64,000 nt of DNA from Saturnia japonica (Eukaryota > Arthropoda > Insecta > Lepidoptera > Saturniidae): positions 806,001-870,000 of the forward strand of contig CM065318.1 in NCBI GenBank assembly GCA_033032175.1, read 5' to 3'. Made by a program: the position numbers and the translations under genes. Positions 45,787 to 58,053 of the stretch are shown piece after piece; the first letter of the stretch is position 1; the number at the start of each line of letters is the position of its first letter. The notes below the pieces were generated by a model. The model was not told where the DNA came from and searched no databases. It was given only the letters and a program-made list of their open reading frames with translations.

Positions 45787-48700
45787 ATGGCTGACTCTTC
45801 TGCCAGTCTGCGAGAATTGCTTGAGAAAATTGCAAAGGAAAACAAGTTTTCTACCTACGATATAAAGATAAAACCGATATCTAGCGGCGGAGCTAACTAC
45901 ACCTCACAGCTCTACTTGGCAACGATCTCAGATGAAAGCAGGGATCTCAATCTCTTCGCTAAAGTCATTATCCTGGGTGAGAAGTTCCGCTCTCAAGGAT
46001 TAGATAATTTGTTTGAGATAGAACCTTTTATTTATAATGAATTGTCCAAAATGTATCGTCAGTTAGAAGAGAAGCACAAAGTACCCAAGGAGCATAGACT
46101 CGAGTTCCCTAAATTCTACGGACATAACTCGTCTCCAGGAGAGGAAGCTTTAGTTCTTGAGGATTTGTCTGCACAAGGATATAGTGTTTATGATAGGTTT
46201 AAATCAGTAGAGTGGCCTTACGCTTTTAAAGCTATAAAAGAGTTGGCTAAGCTCCACGCTTTATCTTTTGCACTTAAACAAGAGCATCCTGAGAAATTTG
46301 AGAAAGCGCTGAAAACCTTTGGAAATTATTTGGATAATTTTGAACAGGGAAAAGCTGTTTTTATGGCTTTTAAAGAAAAAGCACTTACAGTAGCTGAGGA
46401 AGAGAACAGACGTCGTCTGAATGACTTTCTTACAAGTCCAAATATTATGGATCATTTTATAGAATACCTGAAACCATTACGACACACTGTTCTGACCCAC
46501 GGTGACTTCAGAGTAAGCAATCTCATGCACAAAGTGGACGATGTAAGTACAAAGTAGAAGTTTTAAATCTTTTTTTATAGTAATAATTTTAATAAACAGG
46601 CCCTCAAATTGTATTTTATTTAAACCTTTGTCTACAAATGTTAAATTTGAAATAGTATAAAACAGGATATCATCGACCGCGCATCTGTTTTTATGAATCG
46701 TAATATTCTCGAGAGTTACTCACTTGATTTAGATGCGACCAACAGTGTCGATATCTTCACGTCTCAAGGAAGATATAATAGGGTTAATCTATATTAATAA
46801 TCTGGAGTTCTGTCTGTACAGTTAGTTTTTTGTCCAAATTTCTCAATAGGCTTATTATATGAACGATAGTGATCACGAAAATGTCATTAAACAGTTTATC
46901 GTCTGTCTGTCTGTTTATATGTCCGAATTGAACTCAAAAACGGCTTGACCAATTCTTATTAAAGTTTGTACACGGGATGCAATTGATAGACGGTATAAAA
47001 AAAATAATATTACTTTTTAAAAATCGAAACCTTTTTTGATACCGCTCATGAATTTTCAACAATATGAGTAGATATAAATTGAAGGGGTGTAAATAACAAA
47101 CAAATGTAAGTTATTATGTAAGCTGATTTTAAATATTATTGTTTTACTATCGTATTGTTACGATCTGAGTAAATATGGGTAAAGATCAGTATTCTCGGTA
47201 TCTCTGGACTCTGCTAGAATGTACTCGAAACATCGAGTATGCATAGTAAAAAAACTGTAGTTTACTCACACGTACAAAGCTTATAGTTTCGATTACATCA
47301 TCCAACAAACCATAGACAAAAATAAAAAATTTCTCCTTCTATGCAATGATGTAAAGTTCGAGGCATGTCTAGTGATTTCGATCCCTCCTTTTTTGCAAGA
47401 GGGCCATATAGAGAGATCTGAAAAGTACGACTTAAGTACAGTGAGGATTATTATAGTGAGTTTGTTTGAGGTTTGTTTAGATTTTCCACTGAGTACGAAT
47501 AAACATTTACGGGAACTATAACGGCATTGTCTTTACCCACGGACTTAATAGTATTATATTAATGTACTAGATATATCCGCAATTTTATCCAAGTTGAATT
47601 TCGTGTATGAAAAACAATGTTAAAAAAATCTATGCCTTTATCAGACGTTACGGATAGACAAAAATTAAAAAAAGTGTCGAAATGATTTCTGTTCATTATT
47701 CTAAACTTCTCCATAGTATTTTTTCTCATTACATTTAATGTGCAAATTCCGAATTTACTGTATTAATATAAGTATATATTATAAGTGTAAGTCATAATTA
47801 TAACTACAGAAAAAAATATCTTTGCAATCAATAAACGAAGAAGACCCCGATACAATGTTATGTCGGCTTGAAATCTCTGTCATAGGACCTGAGCTACATT
47901 TTAGAAGGTGTTGGGTACGCGTCACTTCCCCTCTGCGTGAGGGAGGGAGGGGGGGGGTGACGTTTTGTTGCGCCGGATGCCCGTCTCGTAGACGCCGTAC
48001 GGATGCCAGTGGGACGTGATGTTAGTGAGGGGGTCCGGGGGGTGCAATAATGCACGACCGCTTGAGGTGCCGGGTCTTCAATGAAACTCGAACTCTTCAA
48101 TTCATTGCTCGCAGGACGACCAAAGCTTTCTTCTTGTTGTTACTTGTACTCGTTGAATTGTGCCGTGCCCCATACGGCGCCTTTTCGAGCTTAGGTAGTT
48201 CGGAGAGTGACCGTAAAGAGAGCCCCGCTTTATTTCGTGTTTTAATTTTAGTTTTCACTTTGGTCGCCCTGTTAATTGCTCTATATTTCTTTCATTATAT
48301 ATCTTATGTATACATGTTATATGTCAAAATATTCCTTGTCGTATTACCTATCCATTAAGCATTCACATATTATATACATCAAGAATATATTCCGTACATA
48401 AGCCAAAAACAATGCAATTTACGGGCGGCTTCACCGCTTTCTGTTCGTAAAGTTTCCATAACATTGAATGTTCTTACTCTATTGACTTATTCTATGCATT
48501 TACCTATTCTATAATAGTTCTATTTTCATATATGTAACACACAATACATAAGCATTTATATACAACTTAATACATAACATGCAACTTATAATGTAGCGTA
48601 GTCGCTAACATTTCTCTATAATATTATCCATATCAATCTATTTTATCATAACACATAGTACATAACACATAAACACAATAATATCACATAATATCCTAAC

Positions 48701-51456
48701 ACAAGACACGAAAATAACTGTTCTGTCGCCAACAGAAGGTTTAAGTACAAATAAACAAACTAAAAAACAGCGCTGTGCGTAGTGAGAACAGAGAGGCGCG
48801 TCCGTCCGAGAATTCCATGAGGATTCCGATTTCGATCGTCGGCGTGAATGGAAGTGTCCGCTTGCACTCTCGGCCGCTGTCGTGACTCATCGTGCGATCG
48901 CGATCCCTTGTATTACGTGTATCTCGATAAACGTCATATAAATATCGCTATCTCACTCGCACTTTTCCCACTTCTTTCCTACTCCTCCTCCTACTTGTCA
49001 GTGCGATTTTGTTCTATACGACCAATCCACGCTTAGTGCAAGCTTGCTGGATACCTAACGGTGCTAACGAAGGCAAGTGGTGTGTGACCCAAACACCTGC
49101 CGGTTACCTCCTTCAGAGGTAAACGGCAAACTCAGACAGACCTGGAAATCTTAGCCTGTGCCTTTTTTGCATAGATACCAATCCTGATTTTTCCATCTTC
49201 GAGTGTCTGTTTGGGCGGAGCCCGGTTTTATTAGTCTGCGTTCTCTGCCTCGAGCTTGCTAGGGACTCCCCGTAGGCCCGATTATGTTCCCTTTCCTATG
49301 AGTCATTGCACTTCGAACAGCAGGTTCCTTTGCTGGGCTCGGATAGCCCGTAAAATTCATTTCGGCGCACTGCCCTGCCTCTCAGGCAGGAAGGTTTAAA
49401 TTCAAAACCTCCGTCCTCCAACCACCATCAGACATGGCCGAAAGGTTTAAGAAGCTGGAGCTTTAGCTCCAGCGATTTAAATAACCCGTTTTCAAACAAG
49501 ATCCAAAAATATTACAAAACTACACGCCTCACAGAGCATATCACGTTTAAGTTCAGCGAACTCTACAAACCACGTCGTACACTTGCGGTCTTCTTCCACG
49601 TTGCCAAGGCTTTTGACAAGGTCTGGCATGCCGGACTAGTACACAAATTACATCATTTAGAAATCCAAAAGGTAGGTAGGTAGGTAGGTTCACAATTATC
49701 TTACTGACCGCACCTTCCGCTATCGAGTAGAAGGTGAACTCTCTCTACCCCATCCAATACGCTCATGTGTCCCTCAAGGCTCCATTCTTGCGCATTGTCT
49801 ATTTAATCTGTAAATCAGCGACATCCTACGTCTCCCCGGGGTCGAGGTAGGTTTATACGCTGATGACACAGTCATTTACAGCTTACTCAGGCACAGAAAT
49901 CACCTCAGATCGTGTGTCCAATGCGCAGTAACCCAATTCGGTAGATGGTTAACTTGGTATGGATTATCCATTTCATTATACTGTCATTCTCTATGGTGAC
50001 ATTTACCAATTAAAATATGATTCATAACTGTAAATTACGCAACAGCAGAATAACAACAACAGTTTATAATAATAAATTTTTGAAATTAATTCTCTGTCTC
50101 TATACCTTTCTTTGTTTCTCTTTAACTGATACTCTAGCATGGTAAAAATAACAAACGATCGATTGTTGTGATGTCCTTTTTGTTTTCTATAATAGGGATT
50201 TTTATATTGATAACACAAACTTGAAATGTGAATCGAAAAAGGTCGATTTTTGGGGAGATCGATCTTTTGGACCTCGATTTTATGTGAATCGATATACGTC
50301 AGAGTTTGATTCGACTCGATCTATTTCGCAATCAATTGCTTAGCAACGGTGCAGCACTCGACTCGTTTGCGTGGTTATATCCAACGTAGGGTGACCCCTT
50401 TTTAATATGATTTTTCATTTAGATCTAAGGTCAACTCATATTGGAACTTTCCAAATTCTCTGAAACTGTAAATTTTTTAACTTTATGTAAACTTCCAATA
50501 ATCTTCATTTTACAAACCAGTTTCATAGTTTCAGCCAATTCAATTGAACAGTTATTTTATAGCATTTTTATCCAACAAATGTTCGACGTGATTTTTCAAA
50601 TTGATATAACTTTTTATTTATGAAATGATTGAAATAAAACAAACACTAAATTTTATTTTAGAAAAAGAATTAGGTTTCCGCACAAATAAAAAAACTGATC
50701 ATGGTGAATCAATTCGGGCGCTTAAATTAATGAACTACATAATTGTAGGCATTAATCTTTTGTCTCTAAAATAGCCGGGAGTGGGGGAGCAACATTTACG
50801 TGGGCATTCTGTAGTCCAAGTGAGCGAAGCCATAGGCACAGCTAGTGTTGAATAAACTATAATTTGTATCAAAACGACCATGATACTTTATATATTTTAA
50901 TATGCATTCATAATATTGTTTTTACAGGATGGCATTTACAATTTTAAAATTTTGGACTACCAAACGATGAAAGCCGGCAGTCCAGTGACAGACTTGCTGT
51001 ACTTCATCTTTACAGGAACTGACGAGGAGTTTCGTGCTAGGCACTATCAATCACTCATCGAACATTACTACTCCCAACTCAGCCTAGCGATGAGGAAACT
51101 GGGGCTCAAACCAAACGAGATATATTCTCGAGAAGATTTTGATGCTGAACTAAAAGCGGTAAATACTTGGAAAGCATTTAAAATATACTAAAGAAAAAGC
51201 CAGAATCCTGGATGCAGGTCTAATACGATTAAGTAATTTTTCTGGTTTACAAAATTACTTTTCATTTCAGAAATTACCTTATGGCCTGATCATAGGCTTG
51301 TGCTTGTTGCCGATAGTGATGGTGGAAGAGGAAGACGCGCCAGTAATAGACAAAGACAAAGATTTTACGGCGTTTAAGATAGACAAGATGGGGAAACTGT
51401 ACCCTGAGAGAATCAACGGAATCCTCAATGATTATGTCAGATGGAAAGTTATATAA
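45787..51456 (+). CDS. EcKL-3: CHK/ecdysteroid kinase-like protein, complete, three exons, 390 aa
   Basis: Join 45787-46542, 50928-51158 and 51271-51456 (252+77+61 codons, stop TAA). Exon lengths equal those of EcKL-2. Key residues are kept: GGANYTS, LFAK Lys59, LVLEDL, LTHGDFRVSNLM, and LDYQ at the start of exon 2. Exon 1 differs from EcKL-2 mainly between residues 163 and 225, where the two proteins diverge (DNFEQGKAVFMAFKEKAL against NRNEETKDIFTSFVENAL), which may reflect different substrates. Donor gat|gtaagt, acceptor tttacag, donor gcg|gtaaat, acceptor atttcag. Intron 1 is 4,385 bp and full of retro-element debris; intron 2 only 112 bp. Probably a cytosolic small-molecule kinase; substrate unknown. 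Confidence 0.93.
46543..47911. other. EcKL-3 intron 1, left part
   Basis: AT-rich. Repeat phrases include aaaaacggcttgaccaattc (46937-46956). The part at 47640-47818 loosely resembles the 3' part of EcKL-2 intron 2 (sequence before exon 3), but no exon follows. No gene inside. Confidence 0.4.
47912..48633. repeat. family G repeat, copy 2
   Basis: Direct copy of 30704-31457 with a few small deletions (the ccccggtttggacggg-type segment is missing). It lies in EcKL-3 intron 1. After ttatccatat the sequence continues as caatctattttatcat, unlike copy 1, where BEL/Pao begins. The two copies thus define a common left terminus. Confidence 0.75.
48634..49975 (+). mobile_element. LINE remnant, 5'-region-like sequence joined to a Jockey-type RT fragment
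   Basis: 48780-49500 is GC-richer with no frame. At 49434 atggccgaaaggtttaagaa resembles an ORF1 start but stops at once. From about 49570 the + strand encodes RT palm parts: VAKAFDKVWHAGLVHKL, then RSCVPQGSILAHCLFN and GLYADDTVIYS (about 49850-49885), with frameshifts, ending near 49970. A (ggta)n run at 49671-49688 replaces part of the RT. Whether family G on the left is the true 5' end of this element is not proven. Confidence 0.6.
49976..50927. repeat. EcKL-3 intron 1, right part: family D and family C fragments
   Basis: 50225-50335 has repeated gatcgat/aatcga motifs. 50455-50620 is family D (matches 25892-26046). 50640-50845 is a shortened family C piece ending cacagctagt. No gene. Confidence 0.5.
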
Positions 51457-51780
51457 ATGTGACGATAAACGTCCTTCCCCAGCTATTTCACTTCGTATGA
51501 TATTTTCCTACTTTAGGGATGCTAGAGGTCGTTAGCCAGTAGCTTATATTAGTGTAATATAAAAATTACATGTCATCTTGTTAAGAAAATATACAATAAC
51601 CGTATAAAGTGTACTTCATATAAAAACATTGTTAAAGTTTGAAATGCAAAAGTAAAATGTATAGCTTAGTACTTGATTTCTCTTCTCGATTTATCCCTAA
51701 TATCTTATTGGCGACGAGCAAAAATACTATTAAACGCGTTAAAGTAGTGATCTGTGTGTTCAACAATAATAGAAATAAAA
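51457..51780. other. 3' flank of EcKL-3
   Basis: The first ~150 bases resemble the EcKL-1/2 3' flanks. AATAAC at 51595-51600 replaces the EcKL-1 AATAAA. ttggcgacgagc at 51708-51719 looks like the region just before gypsy gag genes and may mark the retro-element start. Confidence 0.4.
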
Positions 51781-52062
51781 ATGCCGAACGGAAAAATAGG
51801 ACAATTCGACTTATCAAGTAAAAAGTGGTCTGCAAACACCAGGCGCGTCGAACAGTTTATAACGTTAAATGAAATCAAGTCGGAGGTACATGTTGCAACA
51901 TTAGTTACTTTAGTCGGTGAGGTCACATATGATTTAATGTGCGATTTTTGTGCACTGGATCACCCCGAGAAGAGAGATATCCTACTGTACTTAACTCGTT
52001 TTGGACCAAAAGCGGGTAATTTGAGCAATATACAGCATGAGACCTCGCGAATCACTAAATAG
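51781..52062 (+). pseudogene. Ty3/gypsy-type gag N-terminal fragment
   Basis: The ATG at 51781 opens MPNGKIGQFDLSSKKWSANT RRVEQFITLNEI ... VATLVTLVGEVTYDLMCDFC, the usual start of insect gypsy gag proteins. The frame departs from gag sense after LDHPEKRD and stops at 52060. No protease or RT follows, so only a fragment remains, 325 bases after the EcKL-3 stop. Confidence 0.6.
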
Positions 52063-52119
52063 CAAATTCCAGGAATATGGTATATTAACTTTGCCCTCCC
52101 AATGTATCCTTGATAACTT

Positions 52120-52390
52120 AATGTATATTCGCAAAAACTTAGTCAATCTAGATTTTGTCAAAAATCAGCACAATGTTAATACTTAGAAATAGAGATAAAT
52201 TAGTCGTACCGTGTTTTAGACTTAATAAAAAGTTTTTAGGTAACAGTGTTAGGTTCTGTAATAAGATTCCGAAGCACATTACTAATTTGCCGGACAACAA
52301 GTTCAAGGACCATGTCAAGCGGTTTTTACTGTCAAATACCTAAATACAATAAAGATTATTTTGATTTTGATAATAAAAATATTAATAATT
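52120..52390 (+). mobile_element. LINE 3' end fragment
   Basis: Codes for RNRDKLVVPCFRLNKKFLGN and RFCNKIPKHITNLPDNKFKDHVKRFLL, the end of an ORF2-like protein. It then continues to aataaagattattttgattt (about 52348-52367). Near-identical in the last part to 10605-10950. Confidence 0.6.
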
Positions 52391-52969
52391 ATAATTATCG
52401 CGAATACTCTCCAGAACTTATGAAACGGTTTCCACTTTGTACGTGAAGTCATTGACTTCGTTTATGTATTGTGATTCAGTTTCCTTTGAATGTAAGTTTA
52501 AACAATTGTTTGTATTAATTGTTTATTAGTTGGTGCGCAAAATGAAAAGTCTCGGAGGCCGCCACTTTAGGGACACGTCGCGCCGCGTTTTGTTTGTTTT
52601 TTCCGACTGACTATACTCTGGCCTTGGGGGCCCTGGGGCACCAGACTTTGTCGTCGTCGCCGCGTCGCGTCGTGTCCTGGTAGTTTTATAATAGCTAAAC
52701 CTGGCCACGCTTCGCTGTAGCTCAGTCCGATATTAGTTAATAGGAATGTAAATAAAAGTATTCTAATGAACATAGACTCACCAAGACAACACATAATTCA
52801 TTTTGATACCCTACTACTCCAATGTTTGTTTTTTTTTTTTATTTGTTAGCTATTTTACGTATACAGTACAAAAATAGACTGTAATTTTTTAAAAATACTC
52901 TATTATACATTAAATTTGTATATTTTTTATTTTATTTTATTTTATTTTTCTAAGTCATTTTTAACCGAC
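52391..52969. repeat. LINE 3'-UTR-like fragment (about 52540-52700) and T-rich DNA
   Basis: gactgactatactctggcct then tgggggccctggggc resembles the 3' end of the 5.8-kb LINE (actgactacactgttagcct, taggggccctat). Right of it are long T/A runs (52830-52950). No coding. Confidence 0.45.
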
Positions 52970-53280
52970 TTTAAAAAAAAAGACGGAGGGTAATTAATTT
53001 GAATGGAATGGTTATTTTTATGAATTCTCAGCCGTAAATTCTTTGTTTATGAACCAATTTGGATGATTCTTTTTTTGTTGTATAGATTATACCTCAAGGG
53101 TGGTGGTCAATTTAATTAGCATTGGACCTTTAACTTCGAAGATACACCAGGAAACTCTTTTAAAATTATTGAAATTGGTTTTCTTTATAGGTCGATAAAA
53201 AACAGCATAATATAATTGATGGGTGTACTTTAAAGATTTTACGTTTTATATGAAAGTCTTAAAAAACTTTTCTACGCAGA
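52970..53280 (-). repeat. family H repeat, copy 1
   Basis: 52970-53000 has ttaaccgactttaaaaaaaa, a common insect repeat end. 53078-53157 is the reverse complement of 54641-54725, sharing a gaagatacaccagg-type phrase. Other pieces are at 43840-43925 and 63935-63995. Confidence 0.5.
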
Positions 53281-53700
53281 CTTGTGTTATTATATAATTC
53301 TATATAGCTGTTGCCCGCGGCTTCGCTCGCCTAGATATTTAAACACAAATTTTCAAGGAATGCTCGAATCTGTTCGGTAACGTGCCGAAGATGAAAAGTT
53401 TTTTTTTTTGTTCATACAAATATATTAATATTGCTATTAAAAATGGTTAAGTCGGGGGAGGGTAGGAGGTGAAAATTTGTAGTTATAAGTATTTTTGATG
53501 CCAAATCAAAAAAAGTACAAAAAATAAAAATAAATCTTTATAGGGACACCCTAATCACCTGGCGGTATGAAATATACTTTACGACGTATTCTCATACCTG
53601 CCAAATACACATAAAAAATTTAATAAAAATAGGTCCAGTCGCTTCAGAGCAGTTTGACCACAAACACGAGATTATTGTATATGTATATTTTTTTATTAGA
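53281..53700. repeat. interspersed repeat beginning agctgttgcccgcggcttcg
   Basis: The opening phrase at 53306-53325 and the closing gtccagtcgcttcagagcag near 53633-53652, followed by a T-rich end, match the layout of an abundant lepidopteran repeat type. Non-coding. Confidence 0.5.
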
Positions 53701-54590
53701 ACCGCCAGTGTATTAAATGCTTTCACATTAAAAAAAAACAATTTGAAAAATAAAATACACTTAGCTTTTTAAGGCAATCATAACATGCACTGTGACATTA
53801 CAGGATTATTGGAAATTACGTCAAATACATATATTTAAAAAAAAAGAAAAAAAAAGGATAATTTATTCTATATTCATAACATATTGCAATACAACCTAGC
53901 AAATAACAATGTTATTGACAAATATATCTATACCGTTTTTATTCCATATTACTAATCGTGGTGGTGGTATTTGTTCGATAAAACCGTATAACAAAATTAG
54001 ATTGTCACGCTGAGTTGTGTGGCGAGTACTGTAAGTAATCACCTTGCCAAACGATAATAATTATGTATATGAAATTAATATATCAATCAATAAAGATAAT
54101 CTTATACTACACGATACGGAACTGGTATGTGCGCACGCGTCACAAAATTAATCTGCCAAACAATTACACTCCGGTACATTTCCGAAGGCGGATGTTACAA
54201 CCGGGGTTGTTGTTGAGGCAGGTTATTCACATATCAGTGGATGCTGATTTGAATTATTTTCTATAACAAGACAATTTTTAGCAAAAAAAGTTAACCGTTA
54301 CGGGACGCTGGCAGATGTGAAACATCTTACTAAATATTAAAAAAAAAAAAAAGATATGGCACATAATGAAAAGATAAAGCATTACAAATTTGTTCCACAA
54401 AATAATCACTGGTTATTACATACATAAAAATTCATTTTGATTAAATACAAAAATTTAAAAATTTATTTTATAACGCGACAACTCAATCATTTTCATAATT
54501 TCATAATTCATAGTACATATATTCCATCATATAGCGTGGCGATGCGTCGCCACGGCCTGTTTCGCCACGCCATCAATCAGGTTTACCCTC
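53701..54590. repeat. AT-rich DNA with a family E repeat (about 53990-54250)
   Basis: The part with gtgcgcacgcgtcacaaaat and ccggtacatttccgaagg corresponds to 39120-39180 and, reversed, 11110-11150. A-rich runs occur at 53838-53857 and 54341-54352. No gene. Confidence 0.45.
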
Positions 54591-54770
54591 ACCTATAGAT
54601 ATTTCACATGAAAAAGAAAACAACTTCAGTGATTTTGTGGAGCTCCCTGGTGTATCTCCGAAGTTGAGGGTCCAAAGCTAATGAGATTAAAATGGGACCA
54701 TCCTTTAGGTGTCTTCTATCCAACAAAAAATAACCATCTTTTGAAGTCCGTTAAAAAATTAGGAAAAACG
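54591..54770 (+). repeat. family H repeat, copy 2 (inverted to copy 1)
   Basis: Contains ggagctccctggtgtatctc and aaaatgggaccatcctttag, the reverse complement of 53078-53157, and ends with cttttgaagtccgttaaaaa, complementary to the 52970 end. The two copies are 1.5 kb apart in opposite orientation. Confidence 0.5.
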
Positions 54771-54800
54771 TGACAAATGTTCTCTATTTTTGTGACATAA

Positions 54801-54944
54801 TATGATGATGGTGTGACCCTGAAGTGCTTCATCAGGGACATAAGTCTAAGAGGTCTCCATTTAGCTCAGTCCGGCGAGGCATCTTCCAGCTCTTTCCAGC
54901 TGAAACCAGTTGAAACAGCTTTCTTTACAACGGAGCACCTCCAG
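54801..54944 (+). other. possible orphan exon, product not recognised
   Basis: An open frame (VTLKCFIRDISLRGLHLAQS, then SSSSFQLKPVETAFFTTEHLQ) ends at caccctccag-like cacctccag|gtaagt, a perfect donor at 54945. No clear acceptor or start lies left of it and no partner exon was found. It could be a relic exon, a transposon exon, or chance. Confidence 0.2.
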
Positions 54945-55079
54945 GTAAGTCATGTGCGTTCCGGTCTTCTATTACCAGTGAACAGTAAACTGCAATAAGA
55001 GACCTTATTTGACAAGTGATAATCAGGTATTCATAGAACATGTTCAATCGGTTAGTTTATTATAGTCTAAAAAATGAAA

Positions 55080-55439
55080 TGACTATTTTATATTTAATTC
55101 TAGTATTGAAATTATGCCTGTTACAAGTTCAAAATCATCTTCATTTTTCCGGACATACATTATATTTTCCAAGATGTATTAGGAAGGCAAAGTTAAGAAA
55201 CTAAATTCTTGAAACTCATTTCGCATGAATTCACGCGGTCCCATTTCATAAATTGCTCGAATTGTCTGTTTTTGTAATACAAATATGGTATCTACCTCAG
55301 CTGCTGAACCCCACAGTAAAATATCATAGAACATTAAACTGTGGAAGTAAGCGAAGTAGACCAGCCTAGTAGTAGCAATATCAGTTAACTGGCGAATCTT
55401 ACGCACTGCGTATGCAGCGGAGCTTAATTTCTCTGCCAA
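55080..55439 (-). mobile_element. LINE ORF2 C-terminal fragment
   Basis: Minus strand: KLSSAAYAVRKIRQLTDIAT, then YFAYFHSLMFYDILLWGSAA and QKQTIRAIYEMGPREFMRN. This is the C-terminal part of a Jockey-like reverse transcriptase found in many lepidopteran LINEs. One stop at about 55177, then YILENIMYVRKN. 5'-truncated at about 55440. Confidence 0.75.
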
Positions 55440-55682
55440 GGATTAATGTGAGAACTCCAATCATTATGATGGTTTTACGGACTATATTGCGCATGTTGGT
55501 CACTAGTCAAAATTCATACAGGTAGAGATCTCTACCACCTCGCTTTATTACTGGATACAGATAAACAGGCAGATCAAGGTTATTGGCATACATGGTGAAT
55601 AGTGGCCGAGTTTCACTCGGACATAATTATTGTCGTAAAAATAAAATTTTAAATTCGTTTTCATAAACTATTAATTTGCTTT
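55440..55682. other. short spacer
   Basis: No feature recognised between the LINE fragment and the SINE. Confidence 0.4.
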
Positions 55683-55940
55683 ATTAGCCTAGTGGTCGTA
55701 AGCGCGACTGTTATGGTCGAGGTCCTGGGTTCGAATCCCAGGTCGAGCAAAGTGCTTTTGGGTTTTTCTATGAAATTCCCAGTAGCAGCTCGGAGTTTGG
55801 GTTTGTGCCCGATTAATGGCAATAGGCTCGCCTCCTATTACATGGGACCTAAAAACATACACGGCGGACTGTGGGGGTACATTAGTACACCTCTGCTCAA
55901 ACTCTTCGGGGAAACAGGCGTGATGGTATGTATGTATGTT
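55683..55940 (+). mobile_element. tRNA-derived SINE with (TATG)n tail
   Basis: The head is tRNA-like: agcctagtggtcgtaagcgc (A-box region) and ggttcgaatcc at 55728-55738 (B box for RNA polymerase III), followed by a non-tRNA body. It ends in gtatgtatgtatgt at 55926-55939. Head, body and tail have the form of a common lepidopteran SINE. Transcription is inferred from the boxes only. Confidence 0.85.
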
Positions 55941-56062
55941 TCGGTAATATCACATAGAACTTTAGCAAAATTAATAGAAGATAAAGTTTAAGTTTCAAAC
56001 ATTTGTGATAACATAATGATAATATGTAACGGGTCAATGTTCATCAAGTAATACGAATCACC

Positions 56063-57080
56063 GTGGACGGATATAGCATTCAACAACACGTGCAAATGAT
56101 AAAATTGTTTCATCAAAATGGATGTTTTGTTCAGGCAACGTGCCGCGTGCTTCGCTCATTTTACGGTCACCATAATTGTCCTACTGCGAGGACTATTCGC
56201 AGTGTAGTGGATAAATTTAGGTCCACTGGTTCAGTAAACAATGAACCAACACCTGACGAAAATATCACCGCTTTCCGTGAGAGTGTGCAGATGTATTCGT
56301 GGCTGTCGATTTCACGTCGCTCACAAAAACTCCGCCTTTCGCAGACCACATCTTGGCGAATTTTGCCTGTACCCGTACAAAATTCAACTGGCCCAAGAGC
56401 TGAAGATAAATGACCATAAACAATGACGTGTTTTGGACACAAACTTGGAACTAAATGGTCCCTGTAGTAGTTGGAAACTGACCCTAATTTTTATCGAAAA
56501 ATCATCTTCAGCGATGAGGGGATTTCTGAATGAATGGGTTCGTCATCAAACAAAATTATCGAATTTATGTCAATACCAATCCACATGAGATACAAAAGCG
56601 TTCAACTCATCCCGAAAAAGTTACTGTTTAGTGTACATTTTGGGCTGGCGGCGTCATCGATCCATATTTCTTAGAGATCGGGTTGGCCAGGCCATCACCG
56701 TCAACGGCGAGCGGTATAGGTCGATGATTACCAACTTCTTTTGGCCTGAATTGGATGATATGAACACCAACGACATATAGTTTCAGTAGAACGGCGCTAC
56801 GTGCCACACAACTCACGCCACAATAAACATTCTGCACGTGCGACTTGAGGGCATAGTCATCTTACGTGTAAGTGATGTGAACAAGCTACCGAGATAGCGC
56901 GATTTTACATCGTTGGACTTTTTCTTGTAGGGTTTTGTTAATTCGCAGGTCTAGGTGAATAAGCCACAAAACACAGCGGCCCTCAAAGCCAACATAACTC
57001 ATGTCATCGATCAAATTTAGCCTGATTTATATGTCTGAGTCATGGAAATTGGAATTTCGGATGCGCTCCATAATTCTTAA
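56063..57080 (+). pseudogene. degraded Tc1/mariner-like transposase of the 'GYSIQQHVQMIKL' type
   Basis: The start MDGYSIQQHVQMIKLFHQNG ... FRSTGSVNNEPTPDEN is a helix-turn-helix domain, followed by SISRRSQKLRLSQTTSWRIL. Then, in shifting frames, KIIFSDEGISE, NPHEIQKRSTHPEKVTV, WAGGVIDPYFL, NGATCHTTHATINILH and SLDFFL. There are many stops and frameshifts. General resemblance to the DD41D element at 13.3 kb suggests the same broad group, but the sequences differ. Terminal repeats not found. Confidence 0.75.
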
Positions 57081-57812
57081 TAACGACTGTTTCATAACCA
57101 TAACTGGTATTCATAATTAAATTTGGGCACTAATCTGCTTCGGTTTACATTGTGAACATCGTATGAATCTGTCGCTTAATGTGATGGGATTCAACCAATA
57201 GCAGAGCGTTGTGAAGCGCTCATACGTTCCCGTCCAATCACAACGTCTTCATGGCGCCGTTGTTAATGGCGTCTAAGTGAGAAAGTATCGAGCTTCGGCA
57301 GCGTATGCAACTGCGTGCGATACGAGGTGATTACGCGGGAAATACATAATTACAAAATACAAACAATCAGACGTCGTGCGATTTGTGAGTTACCGTTACA
57401 AAGTGCAACGTTCAAACCTGCGTGCGTTATCTACTCCAGCTCATCAGACCTGATCATCCAGGACGTTCCCATCGGCTGGACGAACGAGCGTACGTGGCTA
57501 AAGGTAAGAATTCCTGTCATAGGGGCGACAGATTCTTAAGCGCTAACAGCCTTCAAACCAAATCCGGTGGCTGTTTCCCAATGTGCGTGGTGGTCCGCGC
57601 AAAACGACTGTGGTTCCATTTTGCTGAAATCACAGCTCGATGATGATAAACAGGAAAACAATTAAAACCGCCCTTTTTTGTTCTAAATGATTGAACTTAT
57701 TATAACAAAATCATCGGAACTATGAGGGAATTCTGCCGAATTAAATAATCTACGAAAACGATCACTAAAGTGTATTGATATAATTATCCGTTCATATTAC
57801 TTGTGTTTACAG
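57081..57812. other. unassigned DNA
   Basis: A comparatively GC-balanced segment at 57130-57660 has two overlapping short frames and a donor-like ctaaag|gtaagaattc near 57500, but no recognisable product. Left part is AT-rich. Confidence 0.3.
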
Positions 57813-58053
57813 AAGGGCATAAATGTAAACCACATAAAAATCTTGAGGCTACGAGACAGTGAGAGTCGGCACTCCGGTGGCAGGTTTAATATACTCAATC
57901 TTCTCAGGAGGTGACAAGGAGTTTCGTGCTAAGCACAACCTACCACTAATCGACCATCACAACTCTTAGCTCTGCCTATCGATGCGGAGACTGGAACTAA
58001 AACCAAACGAGATAATAAATTCTCGGGAAGATTTCGACACTGAACTCAAAACG

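Noticed and set aside
47822..48358. Frames of 65 and 102 codons in EcKL-3 intron 1
   Set aside because: They run through family G repeat DNA in different frames in its two copies; not conserved.
55691..55746. Functional tRNA gene
   Set aside because: The tRNA-like head cannot form a full acceptor stem and is fused to a SINE body with a TATG tail.
57315..57643. Two overlapping frames with a donor-like end
   Set aside because: Neither shows a domain or an acceptor; too weak to call a gene.
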